A DNA stretch of 64,000 nt, taken from positions 1,959,001 through 2,023,000 of the forward strand of contig OZ037765.1 in assembly GCA_964035545.1 (NCBI GenBank), in the 5' to 3' direction. The notes below the pieces were generated by a model, which saw nothing but the letters and a program-made list of their open reading frames with translations, searched no databases and had not been told where the DNA came from. Numbering within the stretch: the stretch's first letter is position 1; every line of letters starts with the position of its first letter. The DNA comes from Bugula neritina. Its lineage: Eukaryota > Bryozoa > Gymnolaemata > Cheilostomatida > Bugulidae. The position numbers and the translations under genes are program-made. This document shows positions 44,277 through 56,500 of the stretch, piece by piece.

Positions 44277-45659
44277 TCTGCTTTACGCTGTAAACAAAAA
44301 ACTGATATCAATTATTATTCAATTTGATTTTTGCCAGCAATAATGAAACATGTTTTAGTTTAACTTTCAGCTTCATGGTATTTATTTACATCGCTGCTGT
44401 CATCATTATGAATATGAATATGAATTCAACAATGAGTAGCAGTATTAGTAAGAAAGTGAGAGTATTTACTAATATTATCAATATGACTACATGACAAAAC
44501 AAAAAATAAGTATTAGTATCACTATGGCTATCATTATGAGTATAAGTCGTAAAATTAGCTACTAATAGTCAAAGTCAAAAACCATAACACCAATGACTAA
44601 GTCTGATTTTAAACAATATTAGTAATACTATTACAGTGCTGTTAATGCATGTACTTATGGTACACTGTATTATACGATCAGGTATTAGAAACTGCAGAGC
44701 CTAACAATAGCATATATAGCCAAATAGCTATTAAGTATTATAGTTTTATTCAGTGTAGAATGTAGATAATCATCGCAAAGTGCTAATCACTTAGTACTTG
44801 ACTAGCTGATGAGTAAGACCTACATAAAATATAACTCAACACAGCGCAGTTGGGATTTGGGCAAATCTGTTCGTGAGAAAGACTCTTTCTACCCTTGCTA
44901 CCTACCACGCCTCTATAAAATATAGATAAGTATTTTCAATTCATTACTTGCTGGCGATTGTTCTACAAGTGTAAGGATTTAGAGATGTTTTGAGCTCACT
45001 GAGGCTGTGCTATATAAATGTAGTGCAATGTAGTGTAGTTCAGTGTTGGTGATTCACAGGTACTGACAGTGTAGTAATGTTGATGGCTGAGACAGCAGTA
45101 GTGCTAGTAATTCAAAGTTAATACCTGCGACAGTGATATAATTGCAGAAATTCACTGTACCAGTGCTAGACAATGTGGAAAGGGTAGTGTTTGCAATTTA
45201 CAGCGGGTGACATTAAACTAATTTACAGAGTTGGTGTTAATGAACAAATTTTGTGATTTTTGTCAGTGAAGTGAATTGAAGTGTCAGTGAAAGCGTTGCA
45301 CTTGCAGTTAGTGATCTACAGTGTCTGTGATCAATAGTGAAGAGTGGTTGAGAAGTGTCTTATGAAAGTAAGTGCTAAGGTCCATCTGAAATATTCGACA
45401 ATGCTATTAGTATTACCTACTATTACTATTATTGCTATTAAATTTGTATTAAAATCATCATGATTATAACTATAAGTATAATTATAATAATGAATTAAGA
45501 ATTAGGTGTTGACTTCTTTATTTCAAGACTGAGTGAGAGGCATATTAATATTATAATTATCATAATTATTATGATTATATTTATTATCATAATCTTTCAT
45601 TATTATTATAATATTTACTTAAACTATATTTATTTTTAATTTTATTACTATAAAATTTT

Positions 45660-45860
45660 AAGCATAAATATTTACTATTACTATAGTATTAGTATTACTA
45701 TTAGTATTAATATTACTGAGTATTACTATTAGTATTACTAAGTCTAATAGTAATACTAGTACTAGTACTAGTACTAGTAGTATTAGGTAATTAGTAATAC
45801 TAATACTAATAGTATTAGTATTACTATAAGTATAACTGTATAAGTAGAACTATAACTATA
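45660..45860. repeat. Palindromic TATTACTATTAG / ACTAGT simple repeat
   Basis: Imperfect TAGTATTACTAT units with an (ACTAGT)n core near 45755-45780. The sequence is largely self-complementary. Confidence 0.8.
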
Positions 45861-45885
45861 GTATAAGCCTTATGCCCTTATGAAT

Positions 45886-45924
45886 AGCAATATGAATATG
45901 AATATGAATATGAATATGAATATG
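45886..45924. repeat. (ATGAAT)n hexanucleotide microsatellite
   Basis: About six consecutive ATGAAT units. A shorter run of the same hexamer is near 44408. Confidence 0.9.
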
Positions 45925-47207
45925 AGTTATCGATGTTATGTATTTTTATATCATATGACATTCACATTGGCAATAAGAATAATTATTTACACAAAGCATT
46001 GCAAATATAAAAAGTTTTGAGTTCGATTATAAAACTGCTAGAGCTTCAACCTTATCAAAATGACTACATATACACCAATTCATCATTAGATTTAGAATTA
46101 GTCAGGTAACCTATTACTTCTAGTATTAGTATTACTAGGCTATTACATTTACTACAACAATATTTATTATGAAGAAATATTCTTCATGTGGTTTTTAGAG
46201 ACTGCGTTTAGTCTATTTTCATATCTTGATTCTATCACCTGATTGGCACAGTTGAACGGAATAACCTAAGTAGCCTATAGTTTTAAATTTTGCTTTTTCT
46301 ACAGTTTTCCCGAGCTACTCGCTCGGGTGCTTTGAAACTTTGGTTATTAAACTTATACTGCAATCTTAAAGATTAAAGTCGCTAGAAGCAGCTCCAAGTC
46401 AGGGTTGAATAAGTAACCAATATTGTTCCAACACCAGTTTATAACCCAAATCACTGCACTTAATTACACCTAAGTTGGTGCTGTTTCAAGCGATTTCTAT
46501 CAAGAATTAGTAACTGTGGAAGCGAAGTCCTCTAGCTTCTGGTTATAGTTATTGAAATGTTAATGTTTATATTTTTATAAATTTAATTGAACATTATTAC
46601 TATCATTAAACAATTTCATCATCTAACCAAAACGCCGATGTCTTGCAATTGCTGAAACTAATCATCTTGCAACAGCTTTATACTTTTGTATAGGTAAACT
46701 AAACGTAAAAACTTCTACTCGGTCTGGTATTGATAGTCGTACTCGTACTACTAGTACTAGTTCTAGCTAGAGAACATACCTGCGGTATTATCTCTAGCTG
46801 TAGTTAGCCATGATGTTGTTTTTCATAAATTTTTATTTTAAATTTTATTTTTGTTGAAAATGTATTCATTTTATTCACGAGATGTAGACAGAGTTGTGGA
46901 TGCATAACTACGAGTTGGTAACAAATTCGGTACCTCCTACCATAGTCACCTACACAGCTTGGGCTACAAGTACACCTATGTGCTATGTTTGTAGCTAATA
47001 GCAAATTTGGTTGATTACTGATATTGACCCATTACAATATCGTTAGACACATTCAGTTAAATTTTTTGTTAATAATCCAACATTTTCTATTTTCATTGTG
47101 CCTTAACTCACTCTTGGTAGTTAGTTTGCAGCATTAAATCTAACAAGTTGCATTTGTAGTTGCATTGAATTTTGTGTTGATTTTTAGAAACTTTGGTGAC
47201 AATAGCA

Positions 47208-47335
47208 ATGACTTCGCCACCTGTAGTATATAATCTATTCGAGCGTGAAGCTGAGATTGAATGGAACTTCAGATTTCTGAATCCCGGAGACATTGCAGAA
47301 CTAAAAGACTTGTGTCAAGTTTGGTTTCCTGTTAG
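47208..47335 (+). CDS. NAA60: NAA60 exon 1 (first coding)
   Basis: Residues 1-42. The start ATG is 21 nt after an acceptor. NFRFLNPGDIAELKDLCQVW aligns with the human LRLLCHDDIDTVKHLC segment. The donor GTAAAA splits an Arg codon. Confidence 0.9.
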
Positions 47336-49281
47336 GTAAAAAGCTGGTTTCAAAGTTTCAAATTTTTTTGCAAAATAAAAATCTTTTTTTCACATGTACT
47401 TGTATTCTAAGTCTTTGTGTTAAACTATATTCTGTCAAAAATTAGCATTTTGGAAAAATGTTTCATTTGGCAAAGCTATCGTGAAAGTGTGAGAATACTT
47501 GGAGCACATGCATTATGGTGTGTGAATACAGGTGCTCTGATGATGTTACCCTGACAAGTGTTGTAGTCTAGTAAATGAAGGTGTCATGTTGACAATTGAC
47601 ATGTTGTTGCAGGTACCCTGACATGTGGTATAATGATGTCACTGCTGATAAGTGTAGTAGTGTAGTAAATCAAGGTGTCATTTTGACATGTTATTGCAGG
47701 TACCCTGACATGTGGTATAATGATGTCACAAGTGGCAAGTACTATTCTCTAGCCGCTGTACATCCTTATGATGGACATATCTTGGGAATTATTGTCTGTG
47801 GTGTGAAATCTGTTGACCAAGTCAACCAGGAAGTTAGTGTCTTATTTTTGTCTAAATATTTCCAAACAAACTTTAAGATAGTTTATACAGCGATCGAAAA
47901 AGCCTCATTTTTTAACTGCTGAACTTGAAATTGCTTACTGTGACTGGCATAGTATTAACTTTTATTAAATAAGTTTACCAAGACTAATTTAAAAGTACCT
48001 TCCATGTGCATCGTTATTGGTTTTATCTAGGATGGTTATTTGTTGTGCTCAAAGCAAGCTTCCTGTTTGGACACACACGTTGCCTACATCCTAAGTCTAG
48101 GAGTGACTGACAGCTATAGAAGGAAGCAACTCGGTGAGTCAGCTAGAGGTCAAAGGTCACTTTTCATTGTCGATTACGTTGAGTAGCTCTGAGTAATATG
48201 ATTCCGTGTTGCAGGGTCGACTCTGTTGAACAAACTGCTGAGTTACCTCACGTCCCCCGTCATGCAGACTGTTAAAGTTGTCTACTTGCACGTTCTCGCC
48301 ACAAACACTCCCGCCATTAGGTTCTACGAGAAACATTCCTTTACTCAGCACTTGTATCTTCCATTCTACTATCACATCGCCGGTAAATTCTCATATCTAA
48401 TGATATTTTAACTGCTTTTCTACTCATAATGTTTTATAATAGGAGTTATCTCCCCAATGTCTTTAAGTCTGAAAACAGTATGTGACACGTGTCACATGTT
48501 CAACACCTGTATGGCATGTGTCACATACTGGACACCTGTATGACACATGTCACATGTTCAACACCTGTATGGCACGTATCACATACTAGACACCTGCATG
48601 ACACGTATCACATACTAGACACCTGCATGACACGTGTCACATACTAGACACCTGCATGACACATGTCACATGCTAGACAAGTATAATAACTCTACAAGGT
48701 GTGGCTATAGTGTATTGAGTAGGATGTACTTTACTAAACACCTGCGTGTAGCCTCACATTGTGCTATTAATTTATATATTACACCGTACCTTTCTAGGTC
48801 GCTGCTGTGATGCCAGGAGTTATGCTCTCTATATCAATGGAGGGAAACCTCCCCAGACTCTCATATATCCTTTTATACTATATAGTCTAGTGTCATGTTT
48901 ATTGTTGATGCTAGTTAGGCAATGTAATGGTATAACAGTCACTGTATGTGAATGTGCAACATATTGATTTAATGTTTCAAATTTTTGCCTTTTTAGGCTT
49001 GATTCAGATATTTTTGAATTTGTCACCATGTGTTAAAATATGCAATCATATATGCACAGCTATATGTTATGTACAGCAATATAAAGTCTATGCGATTTCA
49101 TAGACTTAATTCTGGAATAACTTTGATCACTTAGCATTTCAGTTACTAGTTTCCTTGACTACAGAACACTAGCCAGTTGAGAGGCCGTTTCAGGAGGCTC
49201 TTCAGTTTAGCCTTCAGACTGTGTTACTGCCGGTTTGCAGTCTTGCGTATTGCAGCCTCTATCCGTAGCCTGTTCCGGTAG
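47208..49281 (+). CDS. NAA60: N-alpha-acetyltransferase 60 (NAA60/NAT15)
   Basis: Six exons: 47208-47335, 47700-47832, 48031-48133, 48215-48382, 48798-48943, 49165-49281, giving about 264 aa (human 242). NAA60 is a GNAT-fold enzyme on the cytosolic face of the Golgi that acetylates the N-termini of transmembrane proteins. Similarity runs throughout: WFPVRYPDMWYNDVTSGKYY, VAYILSLGV, VVYLHVLATNTPAIRFYEKH (with the HVL histidine), LPFYYHIAG and ALYINGGKPP. The C-terminal exon is Arg-rich and amphipathic (LRGRFRRLFSLAFRLCYC), consistent with the peripheral Golgi-membrane helices of human NAA60. The ATG at 47208 opens a slightly longer N-terminus than human. Odd points: Gln where the human acetyl-CoA loop has Gly (RRKQLGS versus RKHGIGS); a duplicated acceptor before exon 2; an uncertain exon 5 donor. 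Confidence 0.95.
47613..47699 (+). repeat. In-frame tandem duplicate of NAA60 exon 2 start plus acceptor
   Basis: The sequence from GTACCCTGACATGTGGTATA to the next TTGCAG is an 87-bp copy of the acceptor and first 30 bases of exon 2. It is preceded by its own TTGTTGCAG. The 87 bp are an exact 29 codons with no stop. A third, more decayed unit lies at about 47536-47612. Confidence 0.92.
47700..47832 (+). CDS. NAA60: NAA60 exon 2
   Basis: Residues 43-87: RYPDMWYNDVTSGKYYSLAA, then ILGIIVCGVKSVDQVNQE. The acceptor is ttattgcag and the donor GTTAGT. I chose this acceptor because it matches human length; the upstream copy at 47613 would add 29 residues. Confidence 0.93.
48031..48133 (+). CDS. 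NAA60: NAA60 exon 3
   Basis: Residues 88-121: DGYLLCSKQASCLDTHVAYI then LSLGVTDSYRRKQL, the beta4 strand and start of the acetyl-CoA loop. The donor is GTGAGT. Confidence 0.95.
48215..48382 (+). CDS. NAA60: NAA60 exon 4
   Basis: Residues 122-177: GSTLLNKLLSYL, VVYLHVLATNTPAIRFYEKH and LPFYYHIAG, the catalytic core with the conserved His of YLHVL. The donor is GTAAAT. Confidence 0.96.
48482..48679. repeat. 29-bp minisatellite with E-box-like palindromes
   Basis: About seven units of 29 bp (core CACCTGTATGACACGTGTCAC). Several contain the palindrome GACACGTGTC or ACACATGT, including CACGTG. It lies in NAA60 intron 4. Confidence 0.93.
48798..48943 (+). CDS. NAA60: NAA60 exon 5 (3' end uncertain)
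   Basis: Starts at tttctag; encodes RCCDARSYALYINGGKPPQT then a hydrophobic stretch. Three phase-0 donors could join to exon 6: GTGTCA after 48889, GTTAGG after 48913, GTATGT after 48943. The last has the best consensus; the second gives the length closest to human. Without splicing, translation stops at 48965-48967. Confidence 0.75.
49165..49281 (+). CDS. NAA60: NAA60 exon 6: amphipathic C-terminus
   Basis: After acceptor gactacag, 38 codons plus TAG: NTSQLRGRFRRLFSLAFRLC and then YCRFAVLRIAASIRSLFR. It aligns loosely with the human segment after PPWTILDY and has alternating Arg and hydrophobic residues suited to membrane binding. Confidence 0.72.
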   Translation, partial: NTSQLRGRFRRLFSLAFRLCYCRFAVLRIAASIRSLFR

Positions 49282-52200
49282 AACTCGCTCTATTATAATG
49301 CTTCTAATGGGGGGGGGGGGGGTACTACTTAGCAATGCCGGTCCCTCTCCAAGTGTTGATGCCTGAAGCTGAAGAATCTCGCTTAGAATATGTATTTTCT
49401 TGCTATGGAAACCATAACAAAAGTTTAGTCAAATGGTAAGTAATTTCATCTGCTTGTTTATAGCATAGACTGAGTTCTCTATTATCCTCACCCTCCCAAC
49501 TAAGTCAATATATGTATATGCTAGCTGAAATTCTCAACCCTACATGGCGCAATTGGGGTGGTACATCAGAGCCCCCTCTCTGTCCGGTAACACAACAGAT
49601 CTCTGTTTAGGGAGCAGCTCCTTCATTGGCCTATCGTATGTCTAAGTTGTGAAATTCAACAGCAGATTAGTTTGTATGTGTCACGTAGGCCATCAGCTTA
49701 ACACATCTCAATTATTTCCATCATTTATTATGTATTAAGAGTTGCCTTCTCTTGAAATACTGCTGTAAATACTTGTCATGTGTCAGTTTAGCTGCTGTAA
49801 GACAGATTGATTATTTGAGGGTATAATATTTGTTATTTATTTATACTTTTACAGATGGTGAATCACAATGTCACATGCAGTACGTCACAGTACAGTGTGT
49901 CACAGTACACCGGTCACATCGCAATATGTGATGTCACAAATAGTCCGTGTTATGGTGCCACCTTAGAGAGCAAGGTTTGCCTAGTTAACTGGAGATATAC
50001 ACATAGTTTACATGGTAAGCATGTGTAATGTGCACTATTGTTAGGTTAGTTTGTGTGAATATTTGGACTGTTTGAAGGGCTGCCATTTTATCCATTCTCA
50101 GTTGTTACTTTGACATGAAAAGTCATTCTGATTGATTAGTAACCGAACCTGATGTTAAACTGCCAGTATAAAACTGAATATTGTGTGTAGCGGTAAAGAT
50201 ATTGATATTTAGAGATGGGTTAGAGCTATGTTGTGCTATAATATTAATAGAGATGGCAATGTCTACGACTATGAGCTGTAAAAGCTGAAATTATATCAAG
50301 TTAATTGGCTGGCCTAGTTTTCTGATCATTTTGCTTTGGTTCTCCAATTCTGTGTTGTTTATTTTATATTTACAAATAGAAGAAGTAAACAAGAAGTATA
50401 AAACCACTTTGGTTTGAAAAGTTGCTTTTTTAGACTTTTAAAAACTTTGGTTGTTCCATTATTTAGCAGACAACTGGTTTGATGGAACTAAAACCTTACA
50501 TATCATAGCAGATGCTATTTGAATCGAGGGGTTGTTGTCCCTTGTGTGAGAATTATTCTGTAACATCATAACGCTAGACATTCGCCTGTTGATAAAACAT
50601 AAAAGTATTTTATAATTTTGAAGATTGTAAATTGAGAGTTGTCTTTTCTCTGTTATAAGCTGGAACTTATTAATATAAATTATACATAATTGTTTTCTAA
50701 ATAAATAGAAGCAAATTATTCTAGAACAACCTTGTACATATTTTCTATTGCCACATGTTGAGTCAGTAGCATTTGGTCGGAGTTGTCTTTTCTATTCTCT
50801 GAATATATTATTTTGTAGCCCTAGAGTCCTAGACTGCTGCTAGCTGTACCACATACCTGTCACTCTATCCTTTCACCATCTTCTCTAGGAGCCTAGCTGA
50901 ATACAAAGTTGATTGCACGACTGTGTGTGGCAATGGGCTCATTTCTTTATTCACTTTCCATTTTTGTGCAGTTTTTTCAGATTTAAAAAAATATACATGT
51001 GCAATTACAAGTTAATATATACTGTTCTATTTTTATATTTACACTGTAAGCTAATAATACTGAGTCCAGTGCACTGTTGGCTTGGGGTGAATCTACTTGT
51101 CAGCAATATTACATGTTAATCTACTCTTTAAACATATATTCTATTATATCATAAATAGTTTAATTTATTACTCATTTTCTGTTTTTTTTCTTTTCATTGT
51201 CGATGATTTCATCTACTTAATCACTGTCTAAATACTTAAATATTTCCACCTATTGGGACTTATTTTTTCAAAACCAAATTTATTTCCTTTGTTTCTGTTT
51301 ATAAAATGTTTCGTTAATAAATTACTAGTCACTACTCTCACATTCCGTATCATTTTGATTACAGCATATAAAATATGACATTTTATGATTCTTTGAACGG
51401 CAAATTGTTATAAAAAGCGCAAAAAGCATTCCCAAACAAATACGGTGTATTTTTGGAGACCACAAGCTGAAAGAATTTAGGCAGTTGAATTTATTGTGAA
51501 AATAATAAAAGATTCTCTAGACAGATTTCAGTAGAATTTGTGAATATCTACTGCTATAATTAGCTTGTTCTATTTTTATAAACTTCTCACTTGTGTTGTT
51601 GGCGACATTGCATCTAGATATCTTAAGATAGCTGAGTATTGATATAAAAAGCTAATTCTTGTGATGTGAAACATCTTGGTCACTCGAGGTGAAAGTACAA
51701 CTCAGTTCATCCTGGATTAGATCACACTTGAGTCAAGGTAAACCAACCAACTAACTCCATCTTGATGGTCAGATGGTATTTATTATCCCAACTGTTTGCT
51801 ACACTAAACATGCAATATGTACTTTCATAGAAATGGTTTCAGAGATTATGATGCTAGGTGTTTAATATATTTTTCACTTGGATTTCTTGCAATGTTTCTG
51901 AGCAACAAGAATTGCTAAAGTTTTTATTTCGGAATATTAAAAGAAACCACTTCTTGTTGCTATACATGCTAGTTCAAAATTATCTTTGGTAAGAGTAAAA
52001 ATATTTTCATTTATACTCGAATCAAATAGTTTTCAAATTAGCCAGGCCAACTCTCTAACACTCAAGTTTTAAAGTACAATTGCATCAGAACAAGCTAATG
52101 TTTTCAAGCTTTCTTGATCTATCACAATATCAAGTCCTTGTAGCTATGAATCAGTCGTGTCATGTACAAATATTATCGTAAACAGCACTTGACAATGCTC

Positions 52201-53400
52201 CAAATTGTCTACATTACGCAGTCTTTCACTTTATTAACTGAATAGGAACTACCTTTTGAATTATCTTCTTCAACCAAAGACTTAGTGCATTTGAAGACAC
52301 ATTGTAATTAAATTTAGACTAAGATAGTAATGCATAGTAGAGGGTACGTATAATAGTAATAGCGCGTATTAAGCAACGTAAACAACGAGTGAGAGCAACC
52401 AATGGGCATTGGACATTGAACTAATGCGAACTCGACACTTAATATGCTGATGCTATGCTAAGCAACTCTGCAGCTAAAAATCAATATCCTCGTTTAGTTC
52501 TACTCATAGTTGTTGGAAATCAGCTGATTGTACTGGAAGAGTGAGAAAATATGAGCTTACAGCAGAACTCAAAGTGATACATCAGGTAATCTTCATAGGA
52601 AAGTGTCTATTTATAGATAGAGTGTCTATTTATAGAATTAAGTTTATTTATAGGACTTCATCTCGCACATTTCGTCTAAACCTGCATTTACAGCCGGTGT
52701 TTGAAATATCCAGCTTTACAATTAGTTGTAGTTGCAATGGATAGCCAAATTTTACCAATCTTCCCATGTGTTTACATTGTACATTTCACTTGCAGCAGAG
52801 TGCATTCACCTCTTGCATTTTGTGGTTAATTGCGAACAGAGACTTTGTTTAGTTAACCTTGGCGATAATATTGCCCACATATCTTCATGCTTGCTAACAC
52901 CAACAGTTATTACTGATGCATTCTGGTAACACAGGAAGTCCATCCTGGTTTATAAGTATATTACACAAGATATTTAGTTCATAAACTTCTTCGATGGTGA
53001 TATGCAAAGGTAACAGTTCTAGATTCAGTTTTTTATTAATTTATTTTTAATATATTTTTATTATATATATAAAAAAATGTTATATTATGCATTTATCTAC
53101 TTTGCTAATTTTATGAAAAGTTTACCAAAAAAGATTAAAAACTATTATTTGTTATTTTTAATTGTAGTAGCATAATAATAATAAAATAGTTATACACATT
53201 TGTATTACAGTTTTATACTAAATTTGGCTAAACTCACCCTACTATTATAGCAGCAAGGAAATTTCAGTTGCTATTTTTATTTATTGTTCATCAACCAACA
53301 TATTTTGTATCTAAATGTAGATAGTTCACTAATACTATCGAAAATAACCCACAAGAGAGAAGATAACCCAGTCCGCTGAGCGAGTAAACTGATATTAAGT
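49282..53400. other. Intergenic region between NAA60 and the SLC16-type gene
   Basis: No coding region recognised. It includes a G13 run at about 49310-49323 and an AATAAA at 50699-50704, the first canonical signal I noticed after NAA60. The SLC16 promoter or noncoding exons are expected towards the right end, but nothing diagnostic is visible. Confidence 0.5.
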
Positions 53401-53539
53401 ATGAAACCCAATCAATCTAACCCTGAAGATATGAATGGATCAGTAGAAGACATTGGTGTGGAATTGACGGAGAAGATATATGCAGCAACCACAACACCCA
53501 TACTGGGTCCTCAAGCTAATTCTACAGAGCCTAACGACG
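53401..53539 (+). CDS. SLC16-like exon 1: N-terminal tail
   Basis: Residues 1-46, acidic and hydrophilic (NPEDMNGSVEDIGVELTEKI). The donor G|GTAAGC joins in phase to exon 2. No homologue recognised for the tail itself; an alternative start at ATG 56901 in exon 2 would omit it. Confidence 0.75.
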
Positions 53540-56500
53540 GTAAGCTAGTTAATAATAGCTTCATAATGTCCGCTATAGAAAGCTGTAACGTATTCTTTAA
53601 ATTAATGTATGCTTGTGCTCTGGCACAACATACAAATAGTTTTAATTATTCTTGAGTTATATAAAAGCATTAAACGAACAATAATTACAAATTGAAAGTG
53701 TAAAGATTTTTATAATTTTTATTACTAAATTTTGCCTTTGTCAACTTAAAATCAACTAATGCATTGGCAGTTGTTTACAATTCACTCCAGTGTAGTAGAA
53801 AAGCTGCATCTTGTATTAATCAAGCAATTATGGGATAACTTTCCAAGTGTATACTGCCAATAGCAGTGCATTGATCTTATTTAAAGGCACTTGTGCTGAT
53901 GTACTATTTTTGACATGACTAGATTAATTTCTCATCCTTGGTTTTGAACTTGGTTTGAGACATTACTGACTTTCATTAGTAAGAAGACCATTTTTCATGC
54001 GTTTATAAAATTTTGAACAATTACAAATAACAGTGTTTTGTGCTTTAAATTCTTTTTATTTAGGTGGTTCTAGTTACATAGCAAAATACGGGTTCAATAT
54101 TTAGTATAAAAATAGTTTGTGAAAAAGATAAGGGTATAAAGGTCCATTTATTAAACATGCCACTCAAAAGATTTGGTTTGGCATGGAGACAGTCATGTGA
54201 CTTGCAGACGACTCATACAGGAAGTGGACATTTCTAAGCCATTTCTAAACCCAACATAACACTGTTGATTTAGTTACAAAAATACCCTTGCCTAGTTGGC
54301 ACCTTGTCCATTTCTTATTTTATTTGATATGCATTCTTCGTAGATTTTGGACAGAGTTGTGTTGTTTTATATTAAAAATAAATGGGGTAAGGAAATTGCA
54401 AGAAGTTGCTAAGACAATACAGTTTCAATAACTGTGGTCAGTAAACACAATAAAGTAAAAAGCTGGCAGATGATAAAAATAAACTTGTAAGATTTTTGCC
54501 GAAAGTTGAGGATTTAGGTTTCTTAGAGTTTAAGAGATTTTGTTTCAAATATTATTTCATGGGTATCAAGAATCAATGCATGTCAGTCACTGTACTATAC
54601 TTTGTATAGCAATTCAAGATTTTGGTTGTTATTAGCATCTACTAATTTACTAGTCACTTTCAACGTGTCAACACATATCAATATGCTGCTAAACACATGG
54701 AGCATCCGGAGGTGCCTGCTGTGAGAGACATTTTCCCTCATATCATATTCGTGTGGCAGAGGCAGTGTATTCTAGTAGATGCTGACAAAGTACTTTCTGC
54801 TGCCTATACAAAGTTGTGTTAATGAGTCATTTAGTGTTGATTCAGCTGTTCTAGTAAAAACATGTTTGTATAGTGCCCACCAAGTTTGCAATTAGACTGA
54901 GCACTGAACAATAAGCTGTTTTATTGCTGTCAACAATTAAGCTGCTGTTCGGTTGTGTTGTGAAAAAATAAATTCACAGTTTATGTAATTAGTCATGTTC
55001 CTCCTGAATCAGCTTAAACCTGTTCCTTTATTTAGACTTGTTGAAATATAAAGATTTTTGTAATCAGATACATTTATTACCAGGTGGAATAGTCTACTTA
55101 ATGCTATTTTAATTTATACTCTAAATTTCATTTTTTCTGGAATGTGTTTGTTTTTTTTTCACGAAAATATCTTTTTTGGAACTATCATTTTGTAGTGCAA
55201 AAAGCCTAGGAAAATAGCTGACAACTATCAGCTTTTTGATTAAATAGCAAGTGGTAGTTGTTAGTGACCATTTGCTAGCTCCAGCATTTTCTGTTGAACT
55301 TTTTTCTCAACACAATTTGTACTCAACACATTACGGTTAGGTTATAGATCTCATTGACATATCCTTGACCTTTAATCAGGTGTTTCGCAGAACATAGCCT
55401 AAGCAGCTGTTAGTAGGTTGAACTAGATTACACTAACCTTAGTTTAATATTTACCTGCTTCGTATAACTTAAACACATAATTAGTCTTTCTTTTTATTCA
55501 ACAATTAGCAGTAGAAATACTGACCTATGCTACACTGACCAGTGTTACGTAATAATTAGTGAGCACTTCCTTACAATGCCTGGAATACATCATAATGCTC
55601 ATTGCATATAGCATATTAAAGGATTGCTCTATCTTAGTTTATTACAATCACATTATAATTATGAACTATAATCTAATGTGTATGCAAACAATTGTGACTT
55701 TGCAAAGGGATATATGCCTAGAAAACAGCTTTTCAAAATTCCAATTTTGAGGGAGGTAAAATTTTCAGCCATGAAAAAGAATAGCCTAATACGTGACGTG
55801 TGAACGCCAGTAACTATGCTGCACGTGCTAACAATAACGCTAGTATTCAAGGTTGCTGAGCGCAACATCAACCAATAACGCTCAAGCAGTTACAGTGTGC
55901 TATATAGGTCAGCTTTGGTGCGCCCGTAATATTGCACATGACCTAGTTTAGATCGATCGCAGGCATTCATCCTAAAGAATGCATGTTTTTGCAATGCTTT
56001 TTTCTATGTTTACAAGCAAAATATGGCCTAATGTTATCACATACATGTTATTTAACATGTCAAAAAACTATAGATTGAGATAATTCATATTTGCACTTCT
56101 ATAAATATACAAATTACGAGCTGAAAGATCACATCTCACAGTCATATTTCTATAGTTATTCATTTGTATAGTCACGTGACCAGCAGGAATGCTGGCGCTG
56201 TTACGTCACACTTCCCAGCTCATTTCAAAATCGGCGTTTTGGCTGTTACCAATCTACACCCTCAACTTCAACTAACTTTTTCTACCTTTGGTCAAATGCT
56301 TTTTGTCAATGCATGCTTAGAAAAACACAATATTATGTGTGTTTGACCTAAATGGCCATTTATTAGACAAGATAGAGCAATCCTTTAATGGCTTGCCGCT
56401 CAGGGAGGGCACTGCATTCATACTCTACTACAGTAATTATGGGAACTTTGATCGAACCTGCTGCAGTAAAACTTTTAATTACAGCATTGAAATATAGCTT

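Larger units (their letters stand above)
44288..47187. other. Divergent intergenic region between CDKAL1 and NAA60
   Basis: 2.9 kb containing the 5' ends of both genes. Each first coding exon is preceded by an acceptor (TTTACAG before CDKAL1; TTTTTAG before NAA60), so noncoding 5' exons probably lie here. Contents: AGTG-rich simple sequence about 45000-45370, AT-rich palindromic simple repeats about 45395-45860, and (ATGAAT)n at 45886-45924. I identify no core promoter element. Confidence 0.55.

Noticed and set aside
49855-50030. Possible extra NAA60 exon beginning ATGGTGAATC after an acceptor-like TTTACAG
   Set aside because: No similarity to NAA60, lies after the in-frame stop at 49281 and is rich in CACAGT simple sequence.
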